From: Paenibacillus aceti
GTDB taxonomy: Bacteria > Bacillota > Bacilli > Paenibacillales > Paenibacillaceae
Reading direction: 5' to 3'
NCBI RefSeq assembly: GCF_003614185.1
Contig: NZ_KZ987724.1
Coordinates: 11,512 to 75,511 of the forward strand
Length of the DNA: 64,000 nucleotides
Both the position numbers and the translations under genes were made by a program. How positions within the stretch are numbered: position 1 is the first letter of the stretch; each line of letters starts with the position of its first letter. Shown here in pieces: positions 43,537 through 52,505 of this stretch. The notes beneath the pieces were generated by a model. It made no database searches and was not told the origin of the DNA. It saw only the letters and a list, made by a program, of their open reading frames with translations.

Positions 43537-45253
43537 CAGGTGGATATTGGATTCAATCAGGAATATACGTTGGGGTTTAATGTTTGGGGGCGTCTTATGG
43601 TTAATGGAAAGCTTATCAGAGATTTCTCTTATTTACATACAACGTATTATCATTGATACCTACATGCTAGGCGATAAAACGGAGTTTTTTGGACAGACGA
43701 TGTTGTTATTCCTCGCACTGATTTTATTATATGTTACTATGCATACTTTGGCCCCTTTTTACAACGGAACCCTGCAGTTTTCCCTGTACAGGATATTGTG
43801 CAAAAAATTCATGCAAATAGTCTTTCGATTACCGATTGGGAAATTTTATGGAGAGCGAATTTCTAATTATGTGAATTATGTGACTCGAGATACGATTAAT
43901 CTCTCTGCAGGTATCGCAGACTATACTCCTAAGATTATTGGTATTCTCATCAAGATCCTAGCTATTTTGATAATCATATTGAATGAGCATCGTGTGATCT
44001 TTATGTTGCTTTGCCTTATCGGATTGTTATACCTTGCTTCAGTTTATTACTTTTCCAAGCGCACAAAGCAAAGCGCCCGCTCTGTTCTGGATTCGAAGTC
44101 GGACATCTTGCTATTTATGGAAGAGAGTATTTCTGCTACACGTGAATCAATTTCTTACAACCGTATCGATTATGAGAAAAAGAAATTTGATCAGTTATTT
44201 GAACGGTATTTCAGAAATATTCTAACCGAAGGAAGGGTAAGCAACAACCAAGTATTGCTTTCTGAACCTTTAGTGTGGGGAAGTAAATTAATTATTATAG
44301 CTTATAGCGGTTATCTCATCATGAACGACAAGCTTTCCGTTGGCTCTTTTGTTGTCATCTATCAATTAAGTACATTGCTGCTGAACTCCTTAAATGATTT
44401 GTTTCAACGTATACTTTCAACTTACGGAACAGTGGCAAGTCTGGAACGCCTTAATGCTGTAATGGATGAGAACTGCAATCTCGAAAAAAACGGAGAATGT
44501 GTCATCGCTGGAGCTATAACAGAGCTTCAGTTTAAGAATGTCAGTTTTTCGTATGATGAAAATTCTCAGGAGTGGCTTATTTACAATCTTAGTTTACAAA
44601 TCCCAATAGGAAAAAAAGTTGCTTTCGTAGGAGCAAGTGGTAGCGGTAAATCCACACTTTTGCAGTTGCTTGCCGGATTGCATAAACCTTCTACCGGAGC
44701 AATTGTGGCTGATGGTCTACCGATAACGGAAATGAATGAACATGATTGGTCGAGAAGGGTTTCCTTCGTTCAACAAGATCCGTTTATATTTCCTGCAACT
44801 ATCATGGACAATATTACCCTTGGAGACCCTCGCATATCAATTGAAATGGTCACAGAGATGTGTAATTCAATGCAAGTATTTGATTTTATTAATGATATGC
44901 CTGGAAAATTTGAAACATTGATTGGCGAAAGGGGGATTACTCTCTCTGGAGGGCAAAAACAACGTTTAGCTCTTGCTCGAGCAATTGTTAGAGATCCAGA
45001 AATACTGATTCTAGACGAGGCTACCTCCGCTCTAGATAGTGATACTGAACGGTTGGTGTTGAACTACCTAGACAAAGTTAGAGCCGGTAAAACGACGATA
45101 TATAGTGCCCACCGTTTATCGACCATAGAAAACTCCGATTATATCTTTGTTATCCGGGATGGAAGAATTGTAGAGAGAGGGACACATCAGCAATTAATGC
45201 TCAATAAATTGTATTACCATCAATTACAATTTTCGGATATGTATGGAGGTTGA
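43523..45253 (+). CDS. ABC exporter half-transporter (second)
   Basis: This 576-residue type-IV ABC exporter subunit has a six-helix membrane domain and a nucleotide-binding domain with Walker A GASGSGKSTLL, signature LSGGQKQRLALARA, Walker B ILILDEATSALD and H-loop YSAHRLS (Ser-Ala-His). It starts inside the previous gene and is likely its heterodimer partner. The following AT-rich stretch contains no gene, so the exporter operon ends here, or it originally continued and was interrupted by the nearby insertion sequence. Confidence 0.92.
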   Translation: MTMFSRWILDSIRNIRWGLMFGGVLWLMESLSEISLIYIQRIIIDTYMLGDKTEFFGQTMLLFLALILLYVTMHTLAPFYNGTLQFSLYRILCKKFMQIVFRLPIGKFYGERISNYVNYVTRDTINLSAGIADYTPKIIGILIKILAILIIILNEHRVIFMLLCLIGLLYLASVYYFSKRTKQSARSVLDSKSDILLFMEESISATRESISYNRIDYEKKKFDQLFERYFRNILTEGRVSNNQVLLSEPLVWGSKLIIIAYSGYLIMNDKLSVGSFVVIYQLSTLLLNSLNDLFQRILSTYGTVASLERLNAVMDENCNLEKNGECVIAGAITELQFKNVSFSYDENSQEWLIYNLSLQIPIGKKVAFVGASGSGKSTLLQLLAGLHKPSTGAIVADGLPITEMNEHDWSRRVSFVQQDPFIFPATIMDNITLGDPRISIEMVTEMCNSMQVFDFINDMPGKFETLIGERGITLSGGQKQRLALARAIVRDPEILILDEATSALDSDTERLVLNYLDKVRAGKTTIYSAHRLSTIENSDYIFVIRDGRIVERGTHQQLMLNKLYYHQLQFSDMYGG

Positions 45254-45627
45254 AAGTTCCAATTGAACACGTTACTTATTAATGTTAATAGTAGTATGGG
45301 TCAAAACACGAAATGGAATACTACTTAATAAATTATTGTATTTATCTTTGAATTAAGTAAAACCAGTTTCCAGGGCTCTTCAAGTTAAAGAGTTACCTTG
45401 AAAATGTCAAAAATCAAATTTCGCCGCCACTTATTGAGATTCTCATTTATCATCCCGCTCTAGCAACGTTCTTACTATGCAATTAGCATTTTCATAATTG
45501 AGCGTTTTGCAGTAATCTGAGGCCTTGAGCCGTAAGGATTTTCGGACATAAAAAAGGGACTTCACCCCAACTTGGAGAAGTTTTCAAGTGACCAAACCCA
45601 AAAACCTCAAGGATGGAGGAAGTCACT
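45254..45627. other. intergenic region before the 46 kb insertion sequence
   Basis: No gene was recognised. A 10-codon frame (MGQNTKWNTT) near 45295 has no good ribosome binding site. The left end of the insertion sequence probably lies within 45530-45600, but I could not match a clear inverted repeat to its right side. Confidence 0.4.
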
Positions 45628-46821
45628 TTGTATATTCTCCAAGAATGTCTGTTTTCCTTCGAAGAACTTTTAAAAATTCAACCCAAGGAGAGATTGCCGA
45701 TCTTCTTCAGTTCTCTCGATCTGAGACCGTATGCCAAGGAACTGAGAAGCCGTTCACCCCGAGGCGCTGAGGGATACTGCAGACAAGGTATTCTACGAGC
45801 ACTCTTGGCTGCGCCGCTTGAAGGAATAAGTACCTTTTCAGGGTTGCATAAGCGTTTGGATACGGATCTCCGGTTTCGTTATCAGTGTGGTCTTCCGCTG
45901 GATCGAGAAGCTCCTTCCATATCCACATTAAGCCGAGTTTTCTCAGAACTGACGAGAAAGGACTTGGCAAAACGGCTTTTTGAGGATTTGGTCACACGCT
46001 GTCAGCAGGAAGGTATCATAGAAGGCAGTAACGTCGCCATAGACAGCGCCGCTCTCCGCGCTTACGAGAAAAAGCAGCCCAAACGCAAAAGCGAGCAAAC
46101 GGGTAATGCGAACTGGGGCGCAAAAATTGATTCCTTCGGCAATAAAATCACATGGTTTGGTTACAAAATTCATCTGGCGGTCGATACGAAAAGTGAATTG
46201 CCGATCGCCTTGGAAGTAACGCCGGCGCATGTCAATGATGGAGAAATGGCGCCGGGCCTGATCGAGAAAACAGCGTCCAGGACGAGCACACGATTTTTCA
46301 TACTCGATGCGGGCTACGACCAAATGAAAGTTTATGAGGCCGCCCGCAACGTCAAGGCACAAGCCATCATTCCCCTTAATCTGCGGGGGGAGAAGGAACC
46401 GCCTGCTGGCATGACCTCGAACGGAACACCGTGCTGTTCCATGGGTTATGCGATGACATACTGGGGAGTTGACGGCGATATGCATAAATTTCGCTGCCCG
46501 CATGCCACGGGTAAAGTCGACTGTCCGCTTGGCATGGCTGCCTGCTCGTCTTCAAACTATGGAATGGTCGTCAAAGTAAATGCGAAGGATGATCTCCGGC
46601 GATACAGCATCCCTCATCGGGATACAAAGCGTTGGAAGGAACTTTACAATGAACGAACCAGCGTAGAACGCTGCAACTCCCGATTGAAAACCTATTTGAC
46701 GGCAGACGCCGCACATGTCCGGGGCATTCAGAAAGTCACAACTCACCAGTATTTGAATGCCATTGTTCTGCTTGCATCTGCGCTCGCCGTTTCTCATCAT
46801 TCAAAACGGGCTGCCGCTTAA
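45628..46821 (+). CDS. IS4/IS5-superfamily DDE transposase
   Basis: This transposase of about 397 residues has a DUF772-like N-terminal half (GILRALLAAPLEGISTFSGL), catalytic Asp in NVAIDSAALRAYEKK, second Asp in FFILDAGYDQMKVYE and Glu in YNERTSVERCNSRLK. The TTG at 45628 lies 8 bases after GGAGGA; an in-frame ATG at 45613 overlaps that ribosome binding site. The GC content is higher than in the AT-rich genes around it, marking it as an insertion. The exact IS family and ends are unresolved. Confidence 0.84.
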   Translation: MYILQECLFSFEELLKIQPKERLPIFFSSLDLRPYAKELRSRSPRGAEGYCRQGILRALLAAPLEGISTFSGLHKRLDTDLRFRYQCGLPLDREAPSISTLSRVFSELTRKDLAKRLFEDLVTRCQQEGIIEGSNVAIDSAALRAYEKKQPKRKSEQTGNANWGAKIDSFGNKITWFGYKIHLAVDTKSELPIALEVTPAHVNDGEMAPGLIEKTASRTSTRFFILDAGYDQMKVYEAARNVKAQAIIPLNLRGEKEPPAGMTSNGTPCCSMGYAMTYWGVDGDMHKFRCPHATGKVDCPLGMAACSSSNYGMVVKVNAKDDLRRYSIPHRDTKRWKELYNERTSVERCNSRLKTYLTADAAHVRGIQKVTTHQYLNAIVLLASALAVSHHSKRAAA

Positions 46822-47009
46822 AAAACGAGCTGTTCTAAAATTCTGCAAGTCTGCCCTTTTCTTCACCCATATAATACCATTTTCGAAAATTACCCCTTAA
46901 CGACAGTGAATATGCTATCGCTTCTTCTCTGAAACGGAATTATGCAAAACACTCAATTAAACAGACACCAGGCACCTAGTATAGCGAGGAAGCTCTAAAT
47001 ATTATGAAA

Positions 47010-47556
47010 GAGAATCAAACACTCGTATAAGTAACCTCAACGATTATTACGGGTTTATGAGAAGTCTTTGAAAAAGAGAAGCGACATGGTTTTAGTACAC
47101 GGTGACACACAACCCAGATTCGATTTTAATTTATCCTGTACATCTAAACCCGATAGTGAGAGAAATCGCATATAGTATTCTCTCCGATCAAGAAGGGATA
47201 TTTTTATTAGAGCCTTTAGATTTTGCTGACATGGTTAACCTAATTGCACGCTCTTATTTAGTTTTTAGTCATACGGGTGGTTTACAAGAAGAATCTGCAG
47301 TCTTTAGCACGCGAGAGATACTACTGAAAAGTAAGAGATAAATTGCTTCTAATTCTGTTGTTATAATGGGAACCAAAGAAACGGACATATATAATATTTG
47401 CCGATCCTTGCTAACAGACGAAGTGGTTTGTAAAAAATGAAAATTTCTAATAATCCGTTTGGAGATGGAAACGCTTCAAATCGGATTGTTCACTACTTGG
47501 CTTATTACTTTGGCTTAATCACCAACGCTCCAGACCAATTTAAAAAAATACTATGA
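47010..47556 (+). pseudogene. decayed UDP-N-acetylglucosamine 2-epimerase (WecB/MnaA) remnant
   Basis: The C-terminal third of a WecB-type epimerase is recognisable: NPDSILIYPVHLNPIVREIA, LLEPLDFADMVNLIARSYLV, HTGGLQEESAVF in 47102-47341, and NNPFGDGNASNRIVHYLAYY near 47450 in another frame. At least two frameshifts or stops separate them and the N-terminal two-thirds is missing. WecB makes UDP-ManNAc, so the ancestral cluster probably made an amino-sugar glycan. The loss may be linked to the insertion sequence just upstream. Confidence 0.75.
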
Positions 47557-47571
47557 AATGAGGAATGAAAA

Positions 47572-48750
47572 ATGAAATTGAAAAAAAAAGGTCTTACCCC
47601 CTTGTCGGTTTTAGATAAGCCTAAAGAAGAGTTTGAAGAGGATAAGGTGCTATACACTGGCAGAATACAAAACTTTAATGGAACTCTTACTCGGGAGGAG
47701 TTTTTAAGAATTGCTCCAGCACCTTGGACCGTTGACTTCCAACTGACGGCTGTTTGTAACCAACATTGTGTATTTTGTTCTTATGAAGAAAGAAACAAGC
47801 ATTTACAAAAGAATAAACTTGAAGTAATACGAAGGACTCATGAGGAATTAATTCAGATGGGGACTCGTGGCATCATTTATACTGGTGGTGGCGAACCTTT
47901 GTCTTGGCGAGATGGCGGAGTCGATCTTCCAACTTTAATTGAAGAGCAAAATTATGGAGAACTTTGTAAACCAAGTCTAGTCACTAATGGAATAATGCTA
48001 CGTGGAATGCTGAAACCCGAAATATTAAAGAAACTTCATTTCATTGCGATAAGTGTGTATGCGCATACACCAGAGTTATTTCGAAACGTTGTATTGACTA
48101 ATGGTTTTAAAGTTCAGACTGAGAATATTAAAAGACTTATCAAAATGAAAGAGGAGATGGGGTTAGTCTACCCAGAGGTCTCGGCAAAACTATTGATCAA
48201 TAGGGTTAATTATAAATACTTACCTGAAATATATGATTTCTACAAAAATCTTAATACTAAATATATATTTATGAGATGTGTGAACAACTTTGAGGAAGGT
48301 CAGGATGTAGAACTATCAAAAGATCAGAAAAATGAACTTGAACAGTTGGTTAGACGTAAAATGAACATTAATGAGGAGTACGTAGATGACTTTTTGAGAA
48401 GTTTGTTGCCCCCAAAAGATATACAACCGGCAAGTAATTGTTGGACTGTTATGATGGGGCACAATTTATTAATTTCAACCCTTGGTGAAGTTTTTATTGA
48501 GGTACCATATGGAGCTAATAAGGAATTCTGCATAGGTAATATTAATAACCAAACAATGAATGAGATTTGGGGATCAGAACAACATTTAAATGTTATTAAT
48601 AAGTTGAATAGCCAAATGAAGAGAGGTGGGTGCGATCTAAGAATGTGCAGACACCATAAATACAACAAAGTTATGGATTCCTTTTTAGAAGGAAGTATCA
48701 ACGCTCCTAGACTTGATAAGTTTGACCTTAAGCACGGATATTATTTGTAA
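47572..48750 (+). CDS. radical SAM protein with SPASM-like C-terminal domain
   Basis: This 392-residue protein has the radical SAM cluster-binding motif CNQHCVFC (Cys62, 66, 69), the GGGEP SAM-binding motif, and a C-terminal SPASM/twitch-like region with NCWTVMM, a CIGNINNQTMNEIW motif and CDLRMCRHH for auxiliary iron-sulphur clusters. Such enzymes modify peptides (RiPP maturases) or sugars (dehydratases, epimerases). The next genes are WbqC, a DegT aminotransferase and a PIG-L deacetylase, all in the same direction with short gaps. The ribosome binding site is weak. The substrate is unknown; the peptide at 40629 and an amino sugar are the two candidates. Confidence 0.85.
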   Translation: MKLKKKGLTPLSVLDKPKEEFEEDKVLYTGRIQNFNGTLTREEFLRIAPAPWTVDFQLTAVCNQHCVFCSYEERNKHLQKNKLEVIRRTHEELIQMGTRGIIYTGGGEPLSWRDGGVDLPTLIEEQNYGELCKPSLVTNGIMLRGMLKPEILKKLHFIAISVYAHTPELFRNVVLTNGFKVQTENIKRLIKMKEEMGLVYPEVSAKLLINRVNYKYLPEIYDFYKNLNTKYIFMRCVNNFEEGQDVELSKDQKNELEQLVRRKMNINEEYVDDFLRSLLPPKDIQPASNCWTVMMGHNLLISTLGEVFIEVPYGANKEFCIGNINNQTMNEIWGSEQHLNVINKLNSQMKRGGCDLRMCRHHKYNKVMDSFLEGSINAPRLDKFDLKHGYYL

Positions 48751-48770
48751 AAGGGGCGTGAAGATGATAT

Positions 48771-49508
48771 ATGACTACTAAAATGGTAGGAATCCATCAG
48801 CCTAATTTTTTGCCTTGGATTGGGTTGATACATAAAATTGCAATTTCTGATTTGTTTGTAGTTTTAGATGATGTTTACTATTCTAAAAATCAATTTCAAA
48901 ATAGAAACACCATTTTGACTAAAAATGGGACTGTATTACTATCAGTCCCAGTCAAAAAAAATAAATCTAATAAGTATTTAAACAAGATCGAAATTTCATA
49001 TGACATAAATTGGAGAAAAAAACATCTTGATACTTTGTATTATTCGTATAAGGGTAGCAGCAATTTTTCTCCTTTTTTTGAAAGACTTGAACACATTTAT
49101 CAAAAGGAAAATACATTTCTTATTGACCTAAATATGGATATTATAAAGAGTATTCTCGATTATCTTAATTTAGAATCCCAAATGATATTTTCGTCTGACC
49201 TCCAAGTTCAACTAGGGAAAACAGGAAGACTGGTAGATATCTGCATGAAATTAGATTCTGATTGCTATATTTATGGTGGAGACAGTAGTTATCTTGAAAG
49301 AGAACAATTTCAAGAGAAAGGAATAAAATTAGTTTCTCAAAACTTCATTCATCCTACATACCGCCAAAATTATAGCAATGAATTTGTGAACAATTTATCT
49401 ATTATAGATTGGTTGTTTCAAGCCTCTAGGCAGGATATAAGAACATACTTTCTTAGTGAAAAGGAGAGTTTCGCTGTTGAATATAAAAAACAGTTTACCA
49501 TGGTTTAG
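48771..49508 (+). CDS. WbqC-family protein
   Basis: This 245-residue protein has the WbqC signature at its N-terminus: GIHQPNFLPWIGLIHKIAIS followed by LFVVLDDVYYSKNQFQNRNT. WbqC proteins are found in O-antigen and nucleotide-sugar clusters next to DegT aminotransferases and are thought to take part in amino-sugar modification; the reaction is not established in general. It starts 20 bases after the radical SAM gene and its 3' end overlaps the aminotransferase start. Confidence 0.88.
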   Translation: MTTKMVGIHQPNFLPWIGLIHKIAISDLFVVLDDVYYSKNQFQNRNTILTKNGTVLLSVPVKKNKSNKYLNKIEISYDINWRKKHLDTLYYSYKGSSNFSPFFERLEHIYQKENTFLIDLNMDIIKSILDYLNLESQMIFSSDLQVQLGKTGRLVDICMKLDSDCYIYGGDSSYLEREQFQEKGIKLVSQNFIHPTYRQNYSNEFVNNLSIIDWLFQASRQDIRTYFLSEKESFAVEYKKQFTMV

Positions 49509-50619
49509 TAGTGAAGATAAAACTGCTTTTCTGACCCATTCAAAAAATATACTAGAATCAGGTGTTCTAATAGATGGACAATACACCTTTAATCTTGAGA
49601 GTGAAGTTAGAAACGTAACATCATCTAATTACGCTGTTAGCCTTTCTTCCGGTACTGCCGCCCTCGAAATTATTCTCAAATACATACATTGTGAAAATAG
49701 GGAGGTGTTAATCCCAAATAACACATTTATTTCAACTCTTTACGCTATTCAGAATGCAAAGGGGATCCCAATCCTTGTTGACATTGACCCACAGAATTAT
49801 TGCATTAATCTTAAGGATTTTATTTCAAAAATTAATATTAACACAAGAGCTGTAATTTTAGTACATGTAGCTGGGTATGTTACTGAGCAGATTGAGGAAA
49901 TTCAAAAAATTTGTGCTGAAAAGAACATTCTATTGATTGAAGACAGTTCACACGCGTTTGGTGCAAAATATAAGGATTATAAAGCTGGCAGCATTGGATT
50001 CGCATCGGCGTGCTCATTTTACCCAACTAAAATAGTGACAGGAGGGACTGGGGGGGGTTTAACAACAAATGATAAAGGCTTATTTGATTTTGCTATGATA
50101 GCTAGATCTCATGGAACTGATAGAATGGGTATTAATCATTTCCTATCTTCGAACTGGTATATAAGTGAGTTTAGTGCACTCCTTTGTTACTTACAAATCA
50201 AGAAGCTTGAAATGATAATTAAAAAAAGAAATGAAATTGCAACATTATATAGTGGGATCATATTAGGTGAATATAGCGAACACTTCATAATTCAACCAAT
50301 AAACAATGAGAGGATTCACCCATACTATAAATATATAGTTGGAACAAACTTTATTGTTGAGGAAATAGTTGAGTATTTTAAATCACGGGGAATAGCATTA
50401 GGTCATTGTTACGGAATTCAAATTAATCAACATCCAAGTGTCAAAGATAAATTCTCAGAAATTATGCCAAATTCTCTCAATTACGCTGGAAAACACTTTA
50501 CTTTGCCCTGCCATCTAGGTTTAAGTCTGTCAGATGCTCAAAGTGTAATAGAACTGCTAGGAAATTTTGTTAAGCAAAAGAATCCTAAAAAATATTATCG
50601 GAAGGTTGGAAAGCGATGA
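49477..50619 (+). CDS. DegT/DnrJ/EryC1/StrS-family aminotransferase
   Basis: This PLP-dependent nucleotide-sugar aminotransferase of about 380 residues has an N-terminal VSLSSGTAALEI segment and the PLP-contacting EDSSHAFGAKYKDYKAGS region. The Schiff-base lysine lies in SFYPTKIVTGGTGGGLTTND. It transfers an amino group to a keto-sugar. The TTG at 49477 follows AAGGAGAG at 8 bases and is preferred over the in-frame ATG at 49456. It overlaps both the WbqC gene (32 bases) and the PIG-L gene (ATGA). Confidence 0.9.
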   Translation: MNIKNSLPWFSSEDKTAFLTHSKNILESGVLIDGQYTFNLESEVRNVTSSNYAVSLSSGTAALEIILKYIHCENREVLIPNNTFISTLYAIQNAKGIPILVDIDPQNYCINLKDFISKININTRAVILVHVAGYVTEQIEEIQKICAEKNILLIEDSSHAFGAKYKDYKAGSIGFASACSFYPTKIVTGGTGGGLTTNDKGLFDFAMIARSHGTDRMGINHFLSSNWYISEFSALLCYLQIKKLEMIIKKRNEIATLYSGIILGEYSEHFIIQPINNERIHPYYKYIVGTNFIVEEIVEYFKSRGIALGHCYGIQINQHPSVKDKFSEIMPNSLNYAGKHFTLPCHLGLSLSDAQSVIELLGNFVKQKNPKKYYRKVGKR

Positions 50620-51242
50620 AAAGGGTGCTAATTCTTACTGCACATCCAGATGATGCAGAAATTGCAATGGGGGGTACAATCTTAAAGCTTGTCGATAAAG
50701 GTTGCATTATTAAAAATATTATTGTCTCAATTCCAAATAATGTTGATATCAGAAAAATAGAAACTAAAATGTCATCGGAATTTATGGGAATAGATTATGA
50801 GTTTTTTGATACTAACTTTCCCTGTGGTGTTGAACAAATTAGCAAATATGAATTGGTGAGTAAATTAGACGGTTATATCGCAGTGTTCAATCCTGATGCA
50901 ATTTTTACACATTGGAATAAAGATAGCCATCAGGACCATCGGATATTATCTGAATCCGTCATAAGCTGCTTTAGAAAACACAAATTTGACTTATATTACT
51001 TTGAACAAACCAATCAAAGCAACTTTATAAAAAGTAATGAGTTTACACCAAATGTTTATGTGGACATAACTGATTATCTGGAAAACAAAGTTAAAGCATT
51101 TTCTATGCATCAGTCGCAATTAAAAGGATACATGGCTCATTATCTTCAAGACCTTATCAAATTGGCTGAATGGCGTGGGTATCAAATGAATGCAAAATAC
51201 GCTGAAACATTTCAATTAGTAAATAAAAAAGAAATAATATAA
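50616..51242 (+). CDS. PIG-L-family deacetylase
   Basis: This 208-residue zinc-dependent deacetylase of the PIG-L/LmbE/BshB family begins RVLILTAHPDDAEIAMGG, with the metal-binding AHPDD motif, and has a second metal His in HWNKDSHQDHR. It removes acetyl groups from N-acetylated sugars. Its ATG overlaps the aminotransferase stop. Together with WbqC and the aminotransferase it suggests an amino sugar that is deacetylated and re-acylated. Confidence 0.9.
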   Translation: MKRVLILTAHPDDAEIAMGGTILKLVDKGCIIKNIIVSIPNNVDIRKIETKMSSEFMGIDYEFFDTNFPCGVEQISKYELVSKLDGYIAVFNPDAIFTHWNKDSHQDHRILSESVISCFRKHKFDLYYFEQTNQSNFIKSNEFTPNVYVDITDYLENKVKAFSMHQSQLKGYMAHYLQDLIKLAEWRGYQMNAKYAETFQLVNKKEII

Positions 51243-51279
51243 GTCCTTTTAAATTACTTCTGAAGGGAAGGGGTATACT

Positions 51280-52389
51280 TTGTCTTCGTTATCAGTTTGT
51301 CTTATGGTAAAAAATGAAGAGCATAATATTAAGGATTGTTTGAATAGCGTAGCTCAATATGCAGATGAAATATTGGTTGTTGATAATGGTTCTACAGATA
51401 AGACTTTGGACATTTTAAAAGATTTCGGGTGTAAAGTTATATATTCCGATGAGTATTATTTCGATCGGGCAAGAAATCTTTATTTAGAGCAAGCGACTGG
51501 AGAATGGATCCTTGCAATTGATGCCGATGAAAGACTTACTTCAGAGGGAATGAAGCAAATAAGAAAATTTATTTCAAACGCACCTCAAATAATTATGGGG
51601 GCTTATTTACCTTTTTATCAATATCTGGGTACTGGGAGATGGGCATATATAGAAATGATGCGCCTATTCAGGAATCATGATCAAATTCGTTATAACGATA
51701 AAAAGATACACCCATCTCCCAGACCATCAATTGATAAACTAGGAGGTGTCATACATAGAGGGCTATATTCACCAATACATCATATGGATAGCCTTGATGG
51801 TAAAAGGACAAGCAAGAAAAGGGAAAAATATATTAAATTATCAATGGAGGAAATAAAAGACCCTGGTATACAAGTACTTTTAGGCAATGAGTACATTGCA
51901 GTTGGGGAATATAAAAAAGCTGAAGTCAATCTGGAAAAAGTTATCTTATCACAAGCTCCTTCTGATATTAGAAATAGAGCAGCACTTCATTTAGCACAAT
52001 TATATATTTTACAAGATGACTTCGATAAAGCTAGTTTTGTTTTGGATAACATAAAAACAGCAAATGTCCAGTTCCAATCAAAAATTCACACTGCTTCAGC
52101 AATGAACTATATGAAATTCGGATTGTTTGAAAAGGCATTGAGTGCTTCCTTTCGAGCAATCGAAAAGGATCCTAATGCTGCTCATAACTATTTAAATATC
52201 GGTGTAATATATGACCGATTAGGAGATTCTAAAGCAGACGAATACTATTATTCTGCTCTTAAATTGAATCCTTATCTATTAAATCCAGTTATTTACTGTG
52301 ACGGAGATTCTCCGAACCCATATTTACATCAAAATGTTGTTATAGAATCAAATCTGGAAAGGATTCTCGCTTGCATGAAGAACAAGTAA
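51280..52389 (+). CDS. GT2 glycosyltransferase with C-terminal TPR repeats (SunS-like architecture)
   Basis: This 369-residue protein has a GT-A domain (about 1-200) starting LSVCLMVKNEEHNIKDCLNS, with DEILVVDNGSTDKTLDILK and the metal-binding AIDADER (about 86). Residues about 205-340 are tetratricopeptide repeats (ALHLAQLYILQDDFDKASFV, AAHNYLNIGVIYDRLGDSKA). This GT-A plus TPR layout is that of SunS, the cysteine S-glycosyltransferase of the glycocin sublancin, but also of many other bacterial glycosyltransferases. The start is a TTG at 51280 behind AAGGGGT. Confidence 0.88.
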   Translation: MSSLSVCLMVKNEEHNIKDCLNSVAQYADEILVVDNGSTDKTLDILKDFGCKVIYSDEYYFDRARNLYLEQATGEWILAIDADERLTSEGMKQIRKFISNAPQIIMGAYLPFYQYLGTGRWAYIEMMRLFRNHDQIRYNDKKIHPSPRPSIDKLGGVIHRGLYSPIHHMDSLDGKRTSKKREKYIKLSMEEIKDPGIQVLLGNEYIAVGEYKKAEVNLEKVILSQAPSDIRNRAALHLAQLYILQDDFDKASFVLDNIKTANVQFQSKIHTASAMNYMKFGLFEKALSASFRAIEKDPNAAHNYLNIGVIYDRLGDSKADEYYYSALKLNPYLLNPVIYCDGDSPNPYLHQNVVIESNLERILACMKNK

Positions 52390-52505
52390 TTCCTAATGAA
52401 AGGTTCCGAGGGTAAAGGTTTATTATTGCACAATCAAAAAAAAGTGGCGATGGGGACAGGCCTTAAAGTTATATTCAAAATTTCACCTATACAAAGGAGA
52501 ACCAA

